Of a stretch of 64,000 nucleotides of DNA, positions 11,636 to 21,169 are shown piece by piece (the stretch's first letter is position 1; every line of letters begins with the position of its first letter). The notes under the pieces are model-generated. The model ran no database searches. It had not been told where the DNA came from and saw only the letters and a list, made by a program, of their open reading frames with translations. The position numbers and the translations under genes were made by a program. Where the stretch lies: NCBI GenBank assembly GCA_958510875.1, contig OY294067.1:248201736-248265735 (forward strand). The letters run 5' to 3'. The DNA comes from Endomychus coccineus. Taxonomy: Eukaryota; Arthropoda; Insecta; Coleoptera; Endomychidae.

Positions 11636-14600
11636 CACAGTAAAAAATTGAAGCGAAATTTGACACCAAAATAACACCACGCGTGGTCCAGATTCATCCA
11701 CACCAATTTGGTGTAAAATCAACACCGTATAAGCAGTGTTCAATTGACATTCAGCGGTGAATATATTTACACCAGAAATTGTTCAAATTTGAAATTCTGA
11801 AGTGTTAATTTGACTCCGAGGAATTGTAAAAATATTACTTTTGCGGTGTATGAAAAGCACCTTATGGTGCATTCTTTTCACCAGATATAATGCAAATTCA
11901 ACGTTCACGGTGTCGATTTTTAACACCAAACAGAGTACACAACTATTAAAAATGGTGAATCTTACACTATCAATTATTTATATTTTACACCATATGGAGT
12001 ATGGAACTCATCTCAGATGGTTGATTCAACACTGATGAAAGTTCGAATTTTTGACACCAAATAGAGTCTGCGACTCATCTCTTGTGGTCATTTTAACACC
12101 AAAAATTGCTATAAATGTATACACCAAATGGAGTGGCGACATATTATAGTTGCTAAATTGGTACCAATAATATTTTCTTCTTTTATTTACTAGTTAAATC
12201 ATATGTGACAAGAATAAAAAACTAAATGTAAGCTGAAAATAAGTTCATATTTTTGTAACAAAATTATCATTTCAGTTGTGAAACAAATTGATATTGAATT
12301 TCACACAAGCAAATGTTTTTTAGCTCAAGTTACGTTATCAAAATAACAAATCAATTATGCTGTAATACAATAACATTTCTCGAGAAAAAAAATTATGAAA
12401 GGTTATTAGATTCAGTAAACCACAATTTTTGAGATTGGCGGGACATTTTCTATATTGGAGTAGAGAGGACTAAATATATAAAGAGACCACAAAAGTATTC
12501 AGAATCATATCATTGTCACTTTTGTGTTTCTTCAAAACATACTTTAGGCTTTTCGCCATTAAATTGCGATATCAGCTAAGAACTCATGATCTGATTATTT
12601 TTGTGGACTTCAAAAATTTGATCAGTTTAAAAATAGCAAAGAATAATGTAACTTATATATAAATATCTTTTATTTTTCAATAGTTACACACAAAAATGTT
12701 AATATGATATTTAACCTATTTAGCGAAATAATAAGATATCTTATTTAAATTTCAAAATACATTATTGAAACGTAGGAATATTTTAAAACATAAATGCTAT
12801 TATGTACAAAAAAAAAACAGCCTGTTACATAGGTATTTGCTTCCCACTACAGGAGTTTTAGAAACGGTTAGAGATATAGCATCGGTTAAATGGGTACACA
12901 GTTACATAATTTAGGCTTCCTAGGCTTTCGAAATACATTCTTGCGCACTTTTCTATCTATTCTTTTATTTTTTAAGATTAGAATCCACAACATCTAGCAC
13001 TGCTAAATGAACCCACATATTTATACTATTGCACCACTTCCAGATGTACATATTTCTCAATAAATCAAAAAGGTTATGAAGGTCTGATTTTCGGAAAATA
13101 AATAATTTGTTATATTCATCACTTCTACGAGTTGAGAGATTCAGTTTACCAATGAATTAATTGAATAATTTATGATCATTCAGTGTCAGTTCTCCACGCA
13201 TTCAATTATTTTGAATTTAAATCTGCTCTCCGCCTGCTCCAGGAGGTTTGAAAATTCGTCCTCATCAATGAGACAGCCAGTCTCACCAGTCCCTTCATAT
13301 TCGGATGCAGCTGTTTCTTCTGATTTGGAGAGGTTCATGGCAAATTTTTCAAGACCTGAAAATGAAGATGACAGTGCCCAATAATATGATAAATATCTCA
13401 ATAGATGGTTTTGCAAGAAAATGTTTGCTTATAAAAACAAACATGAATGAAATAACTTGGACTGATTTCTCCCCAAAGTGGCCAAGATTACCGTCCAGTT
13501 TCGAACTTCGAATTTGGAGTACCTTAGTCAGACGGCTTATTACCAACGCCAATCGGCATTGCCTCAACAAATGTCAATGTCGATTGGCGTTGGTAACAAG
13601 GCCACTTGGGTTCGATTTCTAGTGAGATCTCATTTTATATTTCTTAAACGTCTTTTCATTAAAAATGGTTGATTCAAGACAAAAAGTGAATCTAGGCCTA
13701 GTTAGGTTAAGTGTTTCTATAATTGAAAGTTAGGTTATGGTACAGTGACTATAAAAAATATTGGCGACAAACAGTTCAAACTGCAATGTTTCGGCAAATA
13801 ATTCAGCTCAATTGTTCTGTGCAAAGACAAAACAACCTGAAAAGTTTTGCACCATATACCACTTTCACCACAGTATATTATACTGTGCTTTGACTGTTTA
13901 CTTTGTTCAATTTATAGTTGTTCTGTATTTCATGTGCACATATTGTTCATGTGCATATTATTTATACGATTTATATTTTCTTCTAGAAAAGTAATGTATG
14001 GTGATTAACATTTGATTAATAAATGGAGGATTATTGATTTTGAGGTCTTTGTTTCCCTGTTAAGTATTTATTTACATTTTGTCAAAACTGTCAACACCCA
14101 TAACCCCATTAGATACAAGAGGCTTTAGTACTGAACAACTGTATTGTCTATGTAGAAAAGACAAATGAGTTGCCTTATTTGCTGGAACATGGTGGAACCA
14201 ATAAAATCGGACAGCTGTTGTCACCACTGTATTTTATAGTAGTTATATAGAATTAGGCAAAACGGTTTCGTACGTAAAAGCTCGTAGCCACAGCAACACT
14301 GAAGTGGACGTCTCGTTATCTTTCATCTTCTCAATCATCCTCTCTCAATTTCTAATTTCTTATTCTATTTAGCATCAGCAACCACAATTTTTTGGTACCA
14401 TTTGTTTCAATAGAACAAGATCCTAACTGCGCATGATCACAAACCAAATTCCAAAGTTGTAACCCAATAGCGAATTCGTGTATGTCGTGTATATAATATG
14501 AAAAAATACATGCCAAGGATTTCGTTATGACACAATTCAGATGTACATAGATGTGCATATACCTACCTAAGTATAAAAATTATGAATATGAAACTCTTAC

Positions 14601-15097
14601 CTTTCAGGATGAAGTCTTTATATTCCTTATTTTTGTCCAAACACATTCACTTTTGGAGGTTATGGGATTCAACTTTGATAAAAAGCGACATTATTTCACT
14701 TCACTCTATCGACTAAGAGCAAGATACTGATAAAGGCACGTAAACAACTAACCTGATCAATATTCAATGTGTCTACTGTGAAAAAGTCAGTACACATGCA
14801 ATGAAAAATTTTTCAGCAGCAAAATGGCGGGTTTGACTATGTACGACACAAGGCCAATGCGGAAGGAACTGACTGAACTGAGCTCGTAAAGTAGTGAGTT
14901 GATCGGTCGATAGGTGCTGTTTTAACCATTTGCGAATTCAATACAAATCCATACAGTGTATTATCGAAGTTAGGTGTTGAAACGGAGTTTTTCTGGTAGA
15001 GTAATTTTGACGGGTTCAGCACTTAACACCATATAGTGAAGAATGCTTACACCGCAATAGGGTGTGAAAGTTTACACCGGTCAAATTTTTTACTGTG
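11636..15097. mobile_element. CACTA-like (EnSpm/Chapaev-type) DNA transposon, 3.46 kb, non-autonomous
   Basis: The left end CACAGTAAAAAATT at 11636 is answered by AATTTTTTACTGTG ending at 15097, and both ends are flanked by TA. For about 500 bp inside the left end, and more briefly inside the right, the short words ACACC and GGTGT recur many times in both orientations (for example TTACACC, AACACC, GGTGTAAA). Subterminal short repeats of this kind are typical of CACTA elements. I find no transposase frame in the interior, so the copy is probably non-autonomous. It lies in the intron just upstream of the first visible PGRP exon. Confidence 0.7.
13540..13596 (+). other. 21 bp stem hairpin with 15 nt loop
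   Basis: TTACCAACGCCAATCGGCATT (13540-13560) pairs with 13576-13596, with a single G.U-type mismatch. It lies inside the CACTA-like element and is less AT-rich than its surroundings. It could be a tiny inverted-repeat element or a small-RNA precursor-like hairpin; nothing decides between them. Confidence 0.6.
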
Positions 15098-15273
15098 TAC
15101 GTATGTGCTAAGACCTTTCACAAATATATACCAGCTAGGCTAGTTCTCCTGCCCCATAGCACTGCCTGGTAGCCTCAAAGCGCTCAAGCAAATATCTTAG
15201 AATATTGTAGCGCGGGAAAATCATGTATTTAGATGTAATTCTGAATATAATTTCACTATATGTTTTCTTTTAG

Positions 15274-15469
15274 ATTCACAATGAATATAATTTAGAAACC
15301 GTGATCAAACGAAAGCCTCTGGTTGATGTTGAGAAAATTGAAATATATAAGTCCAAAAAAGTTCATGTAGGTGATGTAACGTACATAAATGGTCCAGTTT
15401 ATGTGAATACTTATCAAACTCCAACTATTCCTGAATCGAAATCAATAACAAATAATGGTGCAGAATCAG
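15274..15469 (+). CDS. PGRP: PGRP-LE/LC-like gene, exon with RHIM-like segment (internal exon)
   Basis: The exon follows a pyrimidine-rich acceptor (TTTTCTTTTAG) and reads IHNEYNLETVIKRKPLV, then VEKIEIYKSKKVHVGDV and TYINGPVYVNTYQ. The core (about residues 20-45 of the exon) resembles the RHIM-like cryptic motif by which PGRP-LE/LC contact IMD, with the VHxG...NGP pattern usual in insect PGRP-LE. It ends ...ESG with donor CAG|GTAATG, leaving one base of a split codon that is completed to Ala by the next exon. There is no initiator: the frame is open to the acceptor, so at least one 5' exon with the start codon lies upstream and was not found. The family is an intracellular or membrane sensor of bacterial peptidoglycan. 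Confidence 0.8.
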
Positions 15470-15521
15470 GTAATGATAAAAAATGGAAAATAAATGAATT
15501 TTTCAAACGAAAATGTTTCAG

Positions 15522-15614
15522 CAAAATTTGTTTCAATCACTAGACGAACTTGGTTAGCTCAGCCTCCACTGGAAATAGAATATCTGAAGCGACCAGCAAA
15601 CTTCGTCGTTATCG
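15522..15614 (+). CDS. PGRP: PGRP-LE/LC-like gene, exon beginning the PGRP domain
   Basis: The exon lies 52 bp after the previous one (acceptor TTTCAG). It reads KFVSITRRTWLAQPP, then LEIEYLKRPANFVVI. This is the first strand of the PGRP/amidase-2-like fold: the TRxxWLAQPP motif near the domain start and the hydrophobic strand that leads into the first zinc-ligand-type histidine. It ends ATC-G with donor GTAAGT; the last base joins GT of the exon at 29168 to give Gly followed by His. The intervening 13.55 kb intron is filled with transposons. Both frame and phase match exactly, which is why I join these distant exons. Confidence 0.88.
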
Positions 15615-16549
15615 GTAAGTGACACTTTAATAATATTGAAATGTACTCTAGCCCTTCTGCCAATGAACAGTTTTCATAACGGCGCTTATGGTATTTTGTA
15701 GTCAAAGACTAAGCGCAGAGACATACCAGAAAGGAAGATTCCGATCTTGTACAGGATGCTCACAAAAAAATATTGAAATATTAATTCATAAAATGCCTCT
15801 AAATTTTCAAATGGAAACCCCCCATTCGTTTTATAGTATCCATATTCAGCATAAGAAATTAGGGCACCTTTGTGTCTGGTTCCCTATACCTAAATATTAT
15901 CGTTTTCGATTCATTCACAAATTACTAGTTTTTCACCTTTGTCAAGCGGGCGTTTTTAAGTTTGATAAATCCAGTTATCCAAAATTTTTATTTTTAAAAA
16001 TGAACCTTACAAGAACTTGCCGAGATGAATGGTAGAATTGCTTAAAAGAAATGCGGACTTCACTTTTTCAATGCGAGTAGTAGTCCAGTCCCTCTGTAAT
16101 TTTATTTCACGTTATGGGTTGAAATTTTTACGTGAATTTGGTGAATCTACAAGTTTTCGGGTGCGCTGATCACGAATATGGACATTGAAAATATCTGGGC
16201 CCTCTGCTACTCGAGTTATTGGTCATTTTTTTGGCTCCAATTAAAAAAAAAGAGTTTCACTCGATTATTTTATGACAGAAAAACCTGTGAGAGATCAAAA
16301 AGAGTGAAATGACGCAAATTAGAAGTTGATAGAATGTAAGGGGCCTAATATGGTGCCCAGAAAGTGCGATTCTTGAGCAAAATCAAACGTTTGTTCAATT
16401 GTCAATTATAAAATGACTGTTTGCTGTTTCAACTAATGCATAACATGCATTGATAATATTTTGAGTGTATTTTAATATGAGTTTTTCATCTGTTTTGCGC
16501 TGCAATCGCTCTTTTCGTAGAAAACGTAATTGCGATTGCGGGCTAAAAA
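15615..16549. other. Start of the long PGRP intron; no gene
   Basis: Intronic sequence with no recognisable element. CACTTTTTCAATGCGAGTAG near 16060 recurs in direct orientation near 20199 (CACTTTTTCAGTGCGAGTAG), marking some relation to foldback repeat B. Confidence 0.4.
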
Positions 16550-16904
16550 ATTAACCTCTTGACTCAAAACAAAATTTGAACAAAAGATACTGATGACTTT
16601 CACCTATGTACCAAAATCCAACCACTTTGGTTCATATGGGTCGATTTGAGACTATTTTGAAAAAAAGGAACCTAGAAAAATAAGAAAAATGTTTCAAAAA
16701 GTTCGGATCAAGAAAATAAATTCATAGTTAAATAGCTGAAACATTTACGCAAATTTTGATTCCAAGCACGATCTTCTAGGTTGCGTCAATGCCTCTTGTG
16801 ACTATCTCGATATATTATTTTCCCCGCTTCAGCGTTTTAAAGAGTGACAAAAAAAATTAACTAAAAATTCCAATTCTTAATTATCAAACATGATGTACAC
16901 TACC

Positions 16905-16940
16905 GTTAACCCGGGTTCGATCCCACCAGGGAGACTTTTT
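16905..16940 (+). other. tRNA T-arm / B-box-like relic (mirrored at 19728-19762)
   Basis: AACCCGGGTTCGATCCCACC contains a perfect pol III B box (GGTTCGATCC) and is followed by an oligo-T run. The mirror copy on the minus strand (about 19762-19728) reads GGGTTCGATTCCACCC and also runs into Ts. I see no A box or acceptor stem at the right distance, so it is not a tRNA gene; it may be the tail of a tRNA-derived SINE captured in the foldback arms. Confidence 0.45.
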
Positions 16941-17138
16941 TTTCTTCTCTTCGCTTTTTTTGATAATAATTATAATACAACATCATAATGATTTTATTTC
17001 CGATCAAGACATTATGAGCTTATATCGTCATAGTTACGCTATCAATTAAGATGTTCATAACTCCCTTGGGACATTATAGATTCTATAATTCCCTCTACCT
17101 TTCACAAGTAGAAATAAAATAAGAAATGCTAATATATA

Positions 17139-18448
17139 CAAGGTGGCGCAAAATCAAGTACGCTATTTCTTTTTTATATAAAAGCAAGATTAATTAAAAA
17201 AAACATATTATACATGAAAAACGTTTATTTAAACTTTAAAAATTTGTTTTGTTACACACTAAAAATAATATCGACCAAATGGCCACCCTCAGCATTAATG
17301 CAATAATGAGCTCTTTTTAAAGCATTTTTCATAACTTTCTCCAACATTTCAGGTGGTATTCTGTCAATTTCTTCCCAGATGTTGTCTTTTAATGCCTCTA
17401 GTGTTTGAGGATTATTTACAAATACCCTATCTTTGAGATAACCCCATAACCAAAAGTCTGGAACAGTTAAATCTGGGGACCTTGGCGGATATGCAATATC
17501 GCCGTTTTTCGAGATAAGGCGTCCAGGAAAAATTCTGTTCAAAATGGCTATTGTCTCACGGGCCGTGTGTGCTGTCGCACCATCTTGTTGATACCAAATC
17601 TCTTCCTGATTAAGTTCTTCCATTTCCGGAATTAAAAAATTCAACAGCATGCTTCTGTAGCGATCTCCATTTATTGTAGTGGTTCTTCCGCGATCGTCCT
17701 CAAAAAAATATGGCCCCAAAATTTTTCTGCCAATAACGCCACACCATACGGTCACTTTTGGCTCATGTAACGGTTGCTGGTGAATAATTTGTGGATTCTC
17801 ACTACCCCAGAAGCGATGATTCTGCTTATTCACAGCTCCATTTAAACAAAAATGCGCTTCGTCACTCATTATGATTTTGTTCCAAAAATCCCCAATTTCG
17901 TTTTCAAGGTTTACTATAGCATTACAATATTGAAGTCGTTTTTCAAAGTCTAAAGGCATAATTTTATGGGTTACCTGTATTTTGTAGGGGAACAAATGCA
18001 AATCTTTCACTAAAATTCGTTGCAATGAACGTCGGGTAATGTTTACTTGCGAAGATCGTTTTCTTGTTGATGTGTAAGGCCTTTCCATCACATCTCTACG
18101 CACCCGGTCTATATTCTCCCTTGAACGAGCTGAACGAGGTCTGCCAATATGAGGTCTATCAGATGTAGACCCAGATTGTTGAAAATTTGTCGCTAATCGC
18201 CGAAATGTCTTCGCAGTTGGAACACCGCGTCTTCCATATTTTCTACGGTATTCTCGTTGAGCTAGGATAACCGACGAATTATTTTGATAAAAAAATTTTA
18301 CGATTTCAGCACGTTCTTGAGGCGTATATCGATTCATAATAATTTCCCAAGTATCTACTTTACAACTGACAGAAAAACTCGAACAGATGTCAAATACAAA
18401 CGAACTAATGACAACATTCCATAGGGTACTTGATTTTGCGCCACCTTG
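17139..18448 (-). mobile_element. Complete DD41D mariner/Tc1-superfamily transposon
   Basis: Terminal inverted repeats CAAGGTGGCGCAAAATCAAG begin at 17139 and at 18448 (complement) and are flanked by TA target duplications. Pairing extends to about 36 bp with one mismatch if the TA-rich flanks are included. The single transposase frame is intact. Both ends and the gene are present, so this is the only element in the window that looks potentially autonomous. It was inserted into a tyrosine-recombinase relic. Confidence 0.93.
17252..18337 (-). CDS. Mariner/Tc1-superfamily transposase (DD41D), intact, 361 aa
   Basis: Cut-and-paste transposase. Residues 1-75 form a DUF4817-type helix-turn-helix (RYTPQERAEIVKFFYQ; GRPRSARS near 70). 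The DDD catalytic core follows: first Asp in KIIMSDEAHF, second in WYQQDGATAHTA 92 residues later, third in SPDLTVPDFWLWG with 41 residues between, by my count. The C-terminus ends CINAEGGHLVDIIF. No stop or frameshift interrupts it, and it fits between the element's inverted repeats with short untranslated flanks (about 88 bp 5', 90 bp 3'). The start is the first Met after the 5' repeat. DD41D elements are known in insects. Its ends share the superfamily layout, but not the sequence, of the DUF4817 elements at 3524 and 36832. Confidence 0.93.
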   Translation of the reverse strand: MNRYTPQERAEIVKFFYQNNSSVILAQREYRRKYGRRGVPTAKTFRRLATNFQQSGSTSDRPHIGRPRSARSRENIDRVRRDVMERPYTSTRKRSSQVNITRRSLQRILVKDLHLFPYKIQVTHKIMPLDFEKRLQYCNAIVNLENEIGDFWNKIIMSDEAHFCLNGAVNKQNHRFWGSENPQIIHQQPLHEPKVTVWCGVIGRKILGPYFFEDDRGRTTTINGDRYRSMLLNFLIPEMEELNQEEIWYQQDGATAHTARETIAILNRIFPGRLISKNGDIAYPPRSPDLTVPDFWLWGYLKDRVFVNNPQTLEALKDNIWEEIDRIPPEMLEKVMKNALKRAHYCINAEGGHLVDIIFSV

Positions 18449-18862
18449 TATATATTTAGAAATCTGATGACATCTTTAGGAGATAAAACAGCGGACTTTT
18501 TCAGCTTATAACTCTTACTCTTCCGTTTCAAAAAAGTCTCTAGTTCATTGAACTTGGTGATCTCGTTTCTCATGTATAGTCACCATCGATTTTAGCATTG
18601 ACCATTTAGTTCATAAAGAATTCGGACTATACGTTTCTGACTGCAACGAATAAACACAATTACTACCAAATCTACCGAAAAAATTCTTTACCAGTTTTCG
18701 AAAATATGCCAGAAATACAGTTTCAGTGGCATCTTTTGGCATAACATTTTTCCGTGTGAGCCACTCCAGATATATTTTATATTCTTTTTTGTATACGGCT
18801 TCACTTTTCGATGGAAATAATGATTCTCTTGCTTTTTCAGCATTTTTCAAAATATCCTCCAT
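18449..18862 (-). pseudogene. Tyrosine-recombinase-like (Crypton-type) N-terminal fragment, broken
   Basis: From Met at 18862: MEDILKNAEKARESLFPSKS, YKKEYKIYLEWLTRKN and FLAYFRKL; then a plausible 51 bp intron (18691-18641; donor GTAAAG, acceptor TTGCAG), then SETYSPNSL, a TGA stop, TKWSMLKSM, and after a frame change EITKFNELETFLKRKSK and KKSAVLSPKDVIRFL. This matches the SAM-like N-terminal domain of insect Crypton-like tyrosine recombinases (SKS...YxxE...W; LAYF; YSPxSLW; FLKRKSxxYKxKKS). The frame is then cut by the mariner insertion at 18448 and the catalytic domain is not found beyond it. A dead element or gene relic. Confidence 0.7.
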
Positions 18863-19194
18863 TATATTTGGGGTAGAAAACACGTTATTAACGCAAACAC
18901 AGCTTGATAATAAAGCTTTGTTTGTAAACAAGTAACATAGCAACAACCTAGCAACAACAACGGTACCTGATTCAAATATAGCGGGAAGGTAATGAATTAG
19001 TGCATTTATTCCGTTTTAAAAATGAACAAAATTTTATTGAAATCGGTCAGAAATAAAATTATCTATGTACCACGGGAATTGATGAGCCTTAATAACCTCA
19101 GGCAATTGCTGTCCTTCGGGCAGAGGCCCTCGGGACGCAAACTTTGTCATCGGTAATTAAGGCCCTTATAATTCCCTTGATACATAAATAACTA

Positions 19195-19325
19195 TTAATA
19201 ATCATAATCATAATAATAATAATAATAATATAATAATGATAATGATAATAAGAATAATAATAATAATTACTATTATTATTAATTATTAAATTAATATTAA
19301 AATTAATTAATCAACAAAAAAATGA
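19195..19325. repeat. ATA/AATAAT microsatellite
   Basis: Long run of AAT/ATA trinucleotides with interruptions, in the spacer of foldback repeat B. A small inverted repeat (GGGAATTGATGAGCCTTAAT near 19075 and its approximate complement near 19160-19185) precedes it. Confidence 0.8.
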
Positions 19326-20770
19326 AATGCAGGTTTCGAAGCAGGTTTCAAATGCATATAATAATGAAATTTTGTTTGAAAAAAAACGTGATCTTCATTT
19401 CTGACTTGCTAGAAATTCTATATTACATATTATATCAGAGGAGAGGAAATATATGTGCCTTTATCAAAAAAAGTGGAGGCTGTTCCTACACACACATATA
19501 ATACATACAAAGACGATGCGCGTAACACTGATGAGTGCGACAGAGTAAAAGATACGTCCAAACAACTTCATGACGGTATCTCTCTACCGAAAAGTGGTGT
19601 ACACTGATGAGTACCACAGAGTGAAGATACTAACAAACTTTTTCGTGGTCTATCGAAATGTTTTATTATTATTATTATGATTATTATGATTTTGTATCAT
19701 AATTATAAAAAAAAATAAAAAAAGTCTCACGGGTGGAATCGAACCCGGGTTAACGTAAGTGTACATCATTTTTGATAATTAGGAATTCGAATTTTTAGTT
19801 GATTTCTTGTGTGTGACTGTCGAACGCTGAAGCGGGGAAAATAGTGTATTGAGATAGCCACAAGAGGCATCTATAGTCTGCACCAAAGTTCATAGCGGAG
19901 GACTCAAAATTGGGCCAGTAAGGCCCAAAAGGCTCAGCATGAGTTTTCTGGAGATTGACGTTATCTAGAAAATCGTGCTTGGAATCAAAATTTGCGTAAA
20001 TGTTTCAGCTATTTAACTGTGAATTTATTTTTCTGATCCTAATTTTCTGACCTGAACATTTATCTCATTTTCTGCTTCTTCTTTTTTTCAAAATGTTCTC
20101 CAATCGGCCCATATGAACCAAAGTGGTTCGATTTTTGTTCATAAGTGAAAGCCATCGATATCTTTTGTTTGAATTTTGTTTTGAGTCGAAAGGTTTCACT
20201 TTTTCAGTGCGAGTAGCTAGGTTACTGCACAAATTAACAGTAATTCGTGGGCTACAGTTTTTCTCCAATTGGAATCTTACATTCTTCTCGTTTTTGTGTT
20301 TGCTTGCAATATCAACTTTGTTCCCTCACAACATTTTAGCATCACCAAATACCCCTACCAATAAACATAATTTAGAAACTATAGTATGAATATTGATAAC
20401 ATAAAATTCTAACCGGTGTTTCGATGGCATTTAATAGATCTTACTGTACAAATCCTGAATCATTGTCCCATCGGCGTTTTTGAATAGTATATGGCACATC
20501 ATCATTTTCGGAAATTTTAGATTCTCGGAATGTTCTGAAATATTTCTCTAGTCAAAGAGATGGCCGCAAGGAAGCCATTAAATTTATCACTACATCTTTG
20601 ATATTTTAAATTTTTTAACGTGTCAATAATGTTTAAATAATTTACGACAATGTTGTCAAGAAGGCAATTTGACTATTTTGTAGATCCATTTCTATGGGCG
20701 TAACATTGGGTGAAAGCAATATAATAACATTATTGGTAATTTTCACTATAAAGTAAGGCTTTTTATCAGT

Positions 20771-20850
20771 AATAAACTATAAAAGAGTTCACACTTTGGA
20801 TACACTATAACACTATAAATAAGAAACCGTATGTACTAAAAATACATTTT
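20771..20850 (-). repeat. Fragment of PLE terminal-repeat family P2
   Basis: AAAAGAGTTCACACTTTGGA and TACACTATAACACTATAAAT match the outer part of the repeats at 46778, 49865, 51998, 53491 and 59265. Only the outer part, without the hammerhead-like segment, is present. Confidence 0.65.
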
Positions 20851-21131
20851 TAGTGTATAAGGTTGATTGTTTTTCATTCATGCTTTTATCAGAAGTCCTT
20901 TATTTCTCGAAACATTTATAACCTACCATCAACAACTGTACGATAAATACAACATATTTAATTTGGATATCTACTCAATAAAGCTTCACATACAATACAG
21001 TCGAAACACATGATTTGTCTAGTGAAAGCTTCCCGTACAAGCGTGTTGCATCGGCTTTGCATAACCGGAAGGCTGTATTTTCAATAACTATTTTGTATAA
21101 CTTTCATCTTAACGGCATTGATTGCACACAG
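20851..21131. other. No gene
   Basis: AT-rich intronic sequence leading into the hammerhead-like motif at 21132; a related PLE-type repeat may cover it, but its left limit is not visible. Confidence 0.3.
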
Positions 21132-21169
21132 CTTCTGATGATGGTCGTGAGACCGAAACGTACGTAAAG
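21132..21169 (+). ncRNA. Hammerhead-ribozyme-like motif (one extra base in the core)
   Basis: Order: CTT, CTGATGA, an extra T, GGTC-GTGA-GACC (perfect stem II with a four-base loop), GAA, ACG-TA-CGT (perfect stem III), A at the cleavage position, AAG pairing with the opening CTT. This is the type-I layout with the tiny stem III known from PLE hammerheads. The extra T between CTGATGA and stem II departs from the canonical core, and stem I is only 3 bp, so activity is doubtful. Confidence 0.5.

Larger units (their letters stand above)
16550..20200. repeat. Foldback inverted repeat B (arms about 16550-16985 and 19655-20200)
   Basis: The left arm (CAAAACAAAATTTGAACAAA, ACCACTTTGGTTCATATGG, CAAGCACGATCTTCTAGG, CCCCGCTTCAGCG, AACCCGGGTTCGATCC) is repeated in reverse complement in the right arm. 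The right arm has an extra segment of about 95 bp near 19875-19965. The spacer of about 2.67 kb contains an intact mariner-like transposon, a tyrosine-recombinase relic and an ATA microsatellite. The arms sit inside the 13.5 kb PGRP intron. Confidence 0.85.

Noticed and set aside
13186..13416. 76-codon minus-strand frame inside the CACTA-like element
   Set aside because: An overlapping plus-strand frame of similar length exists, and no transposase motif is visible.
16905..16940. tRNA gene
   Set aside because: Only a T-arm/B-box segment is present; there is no A box, anticodon arm or acceptor stem.
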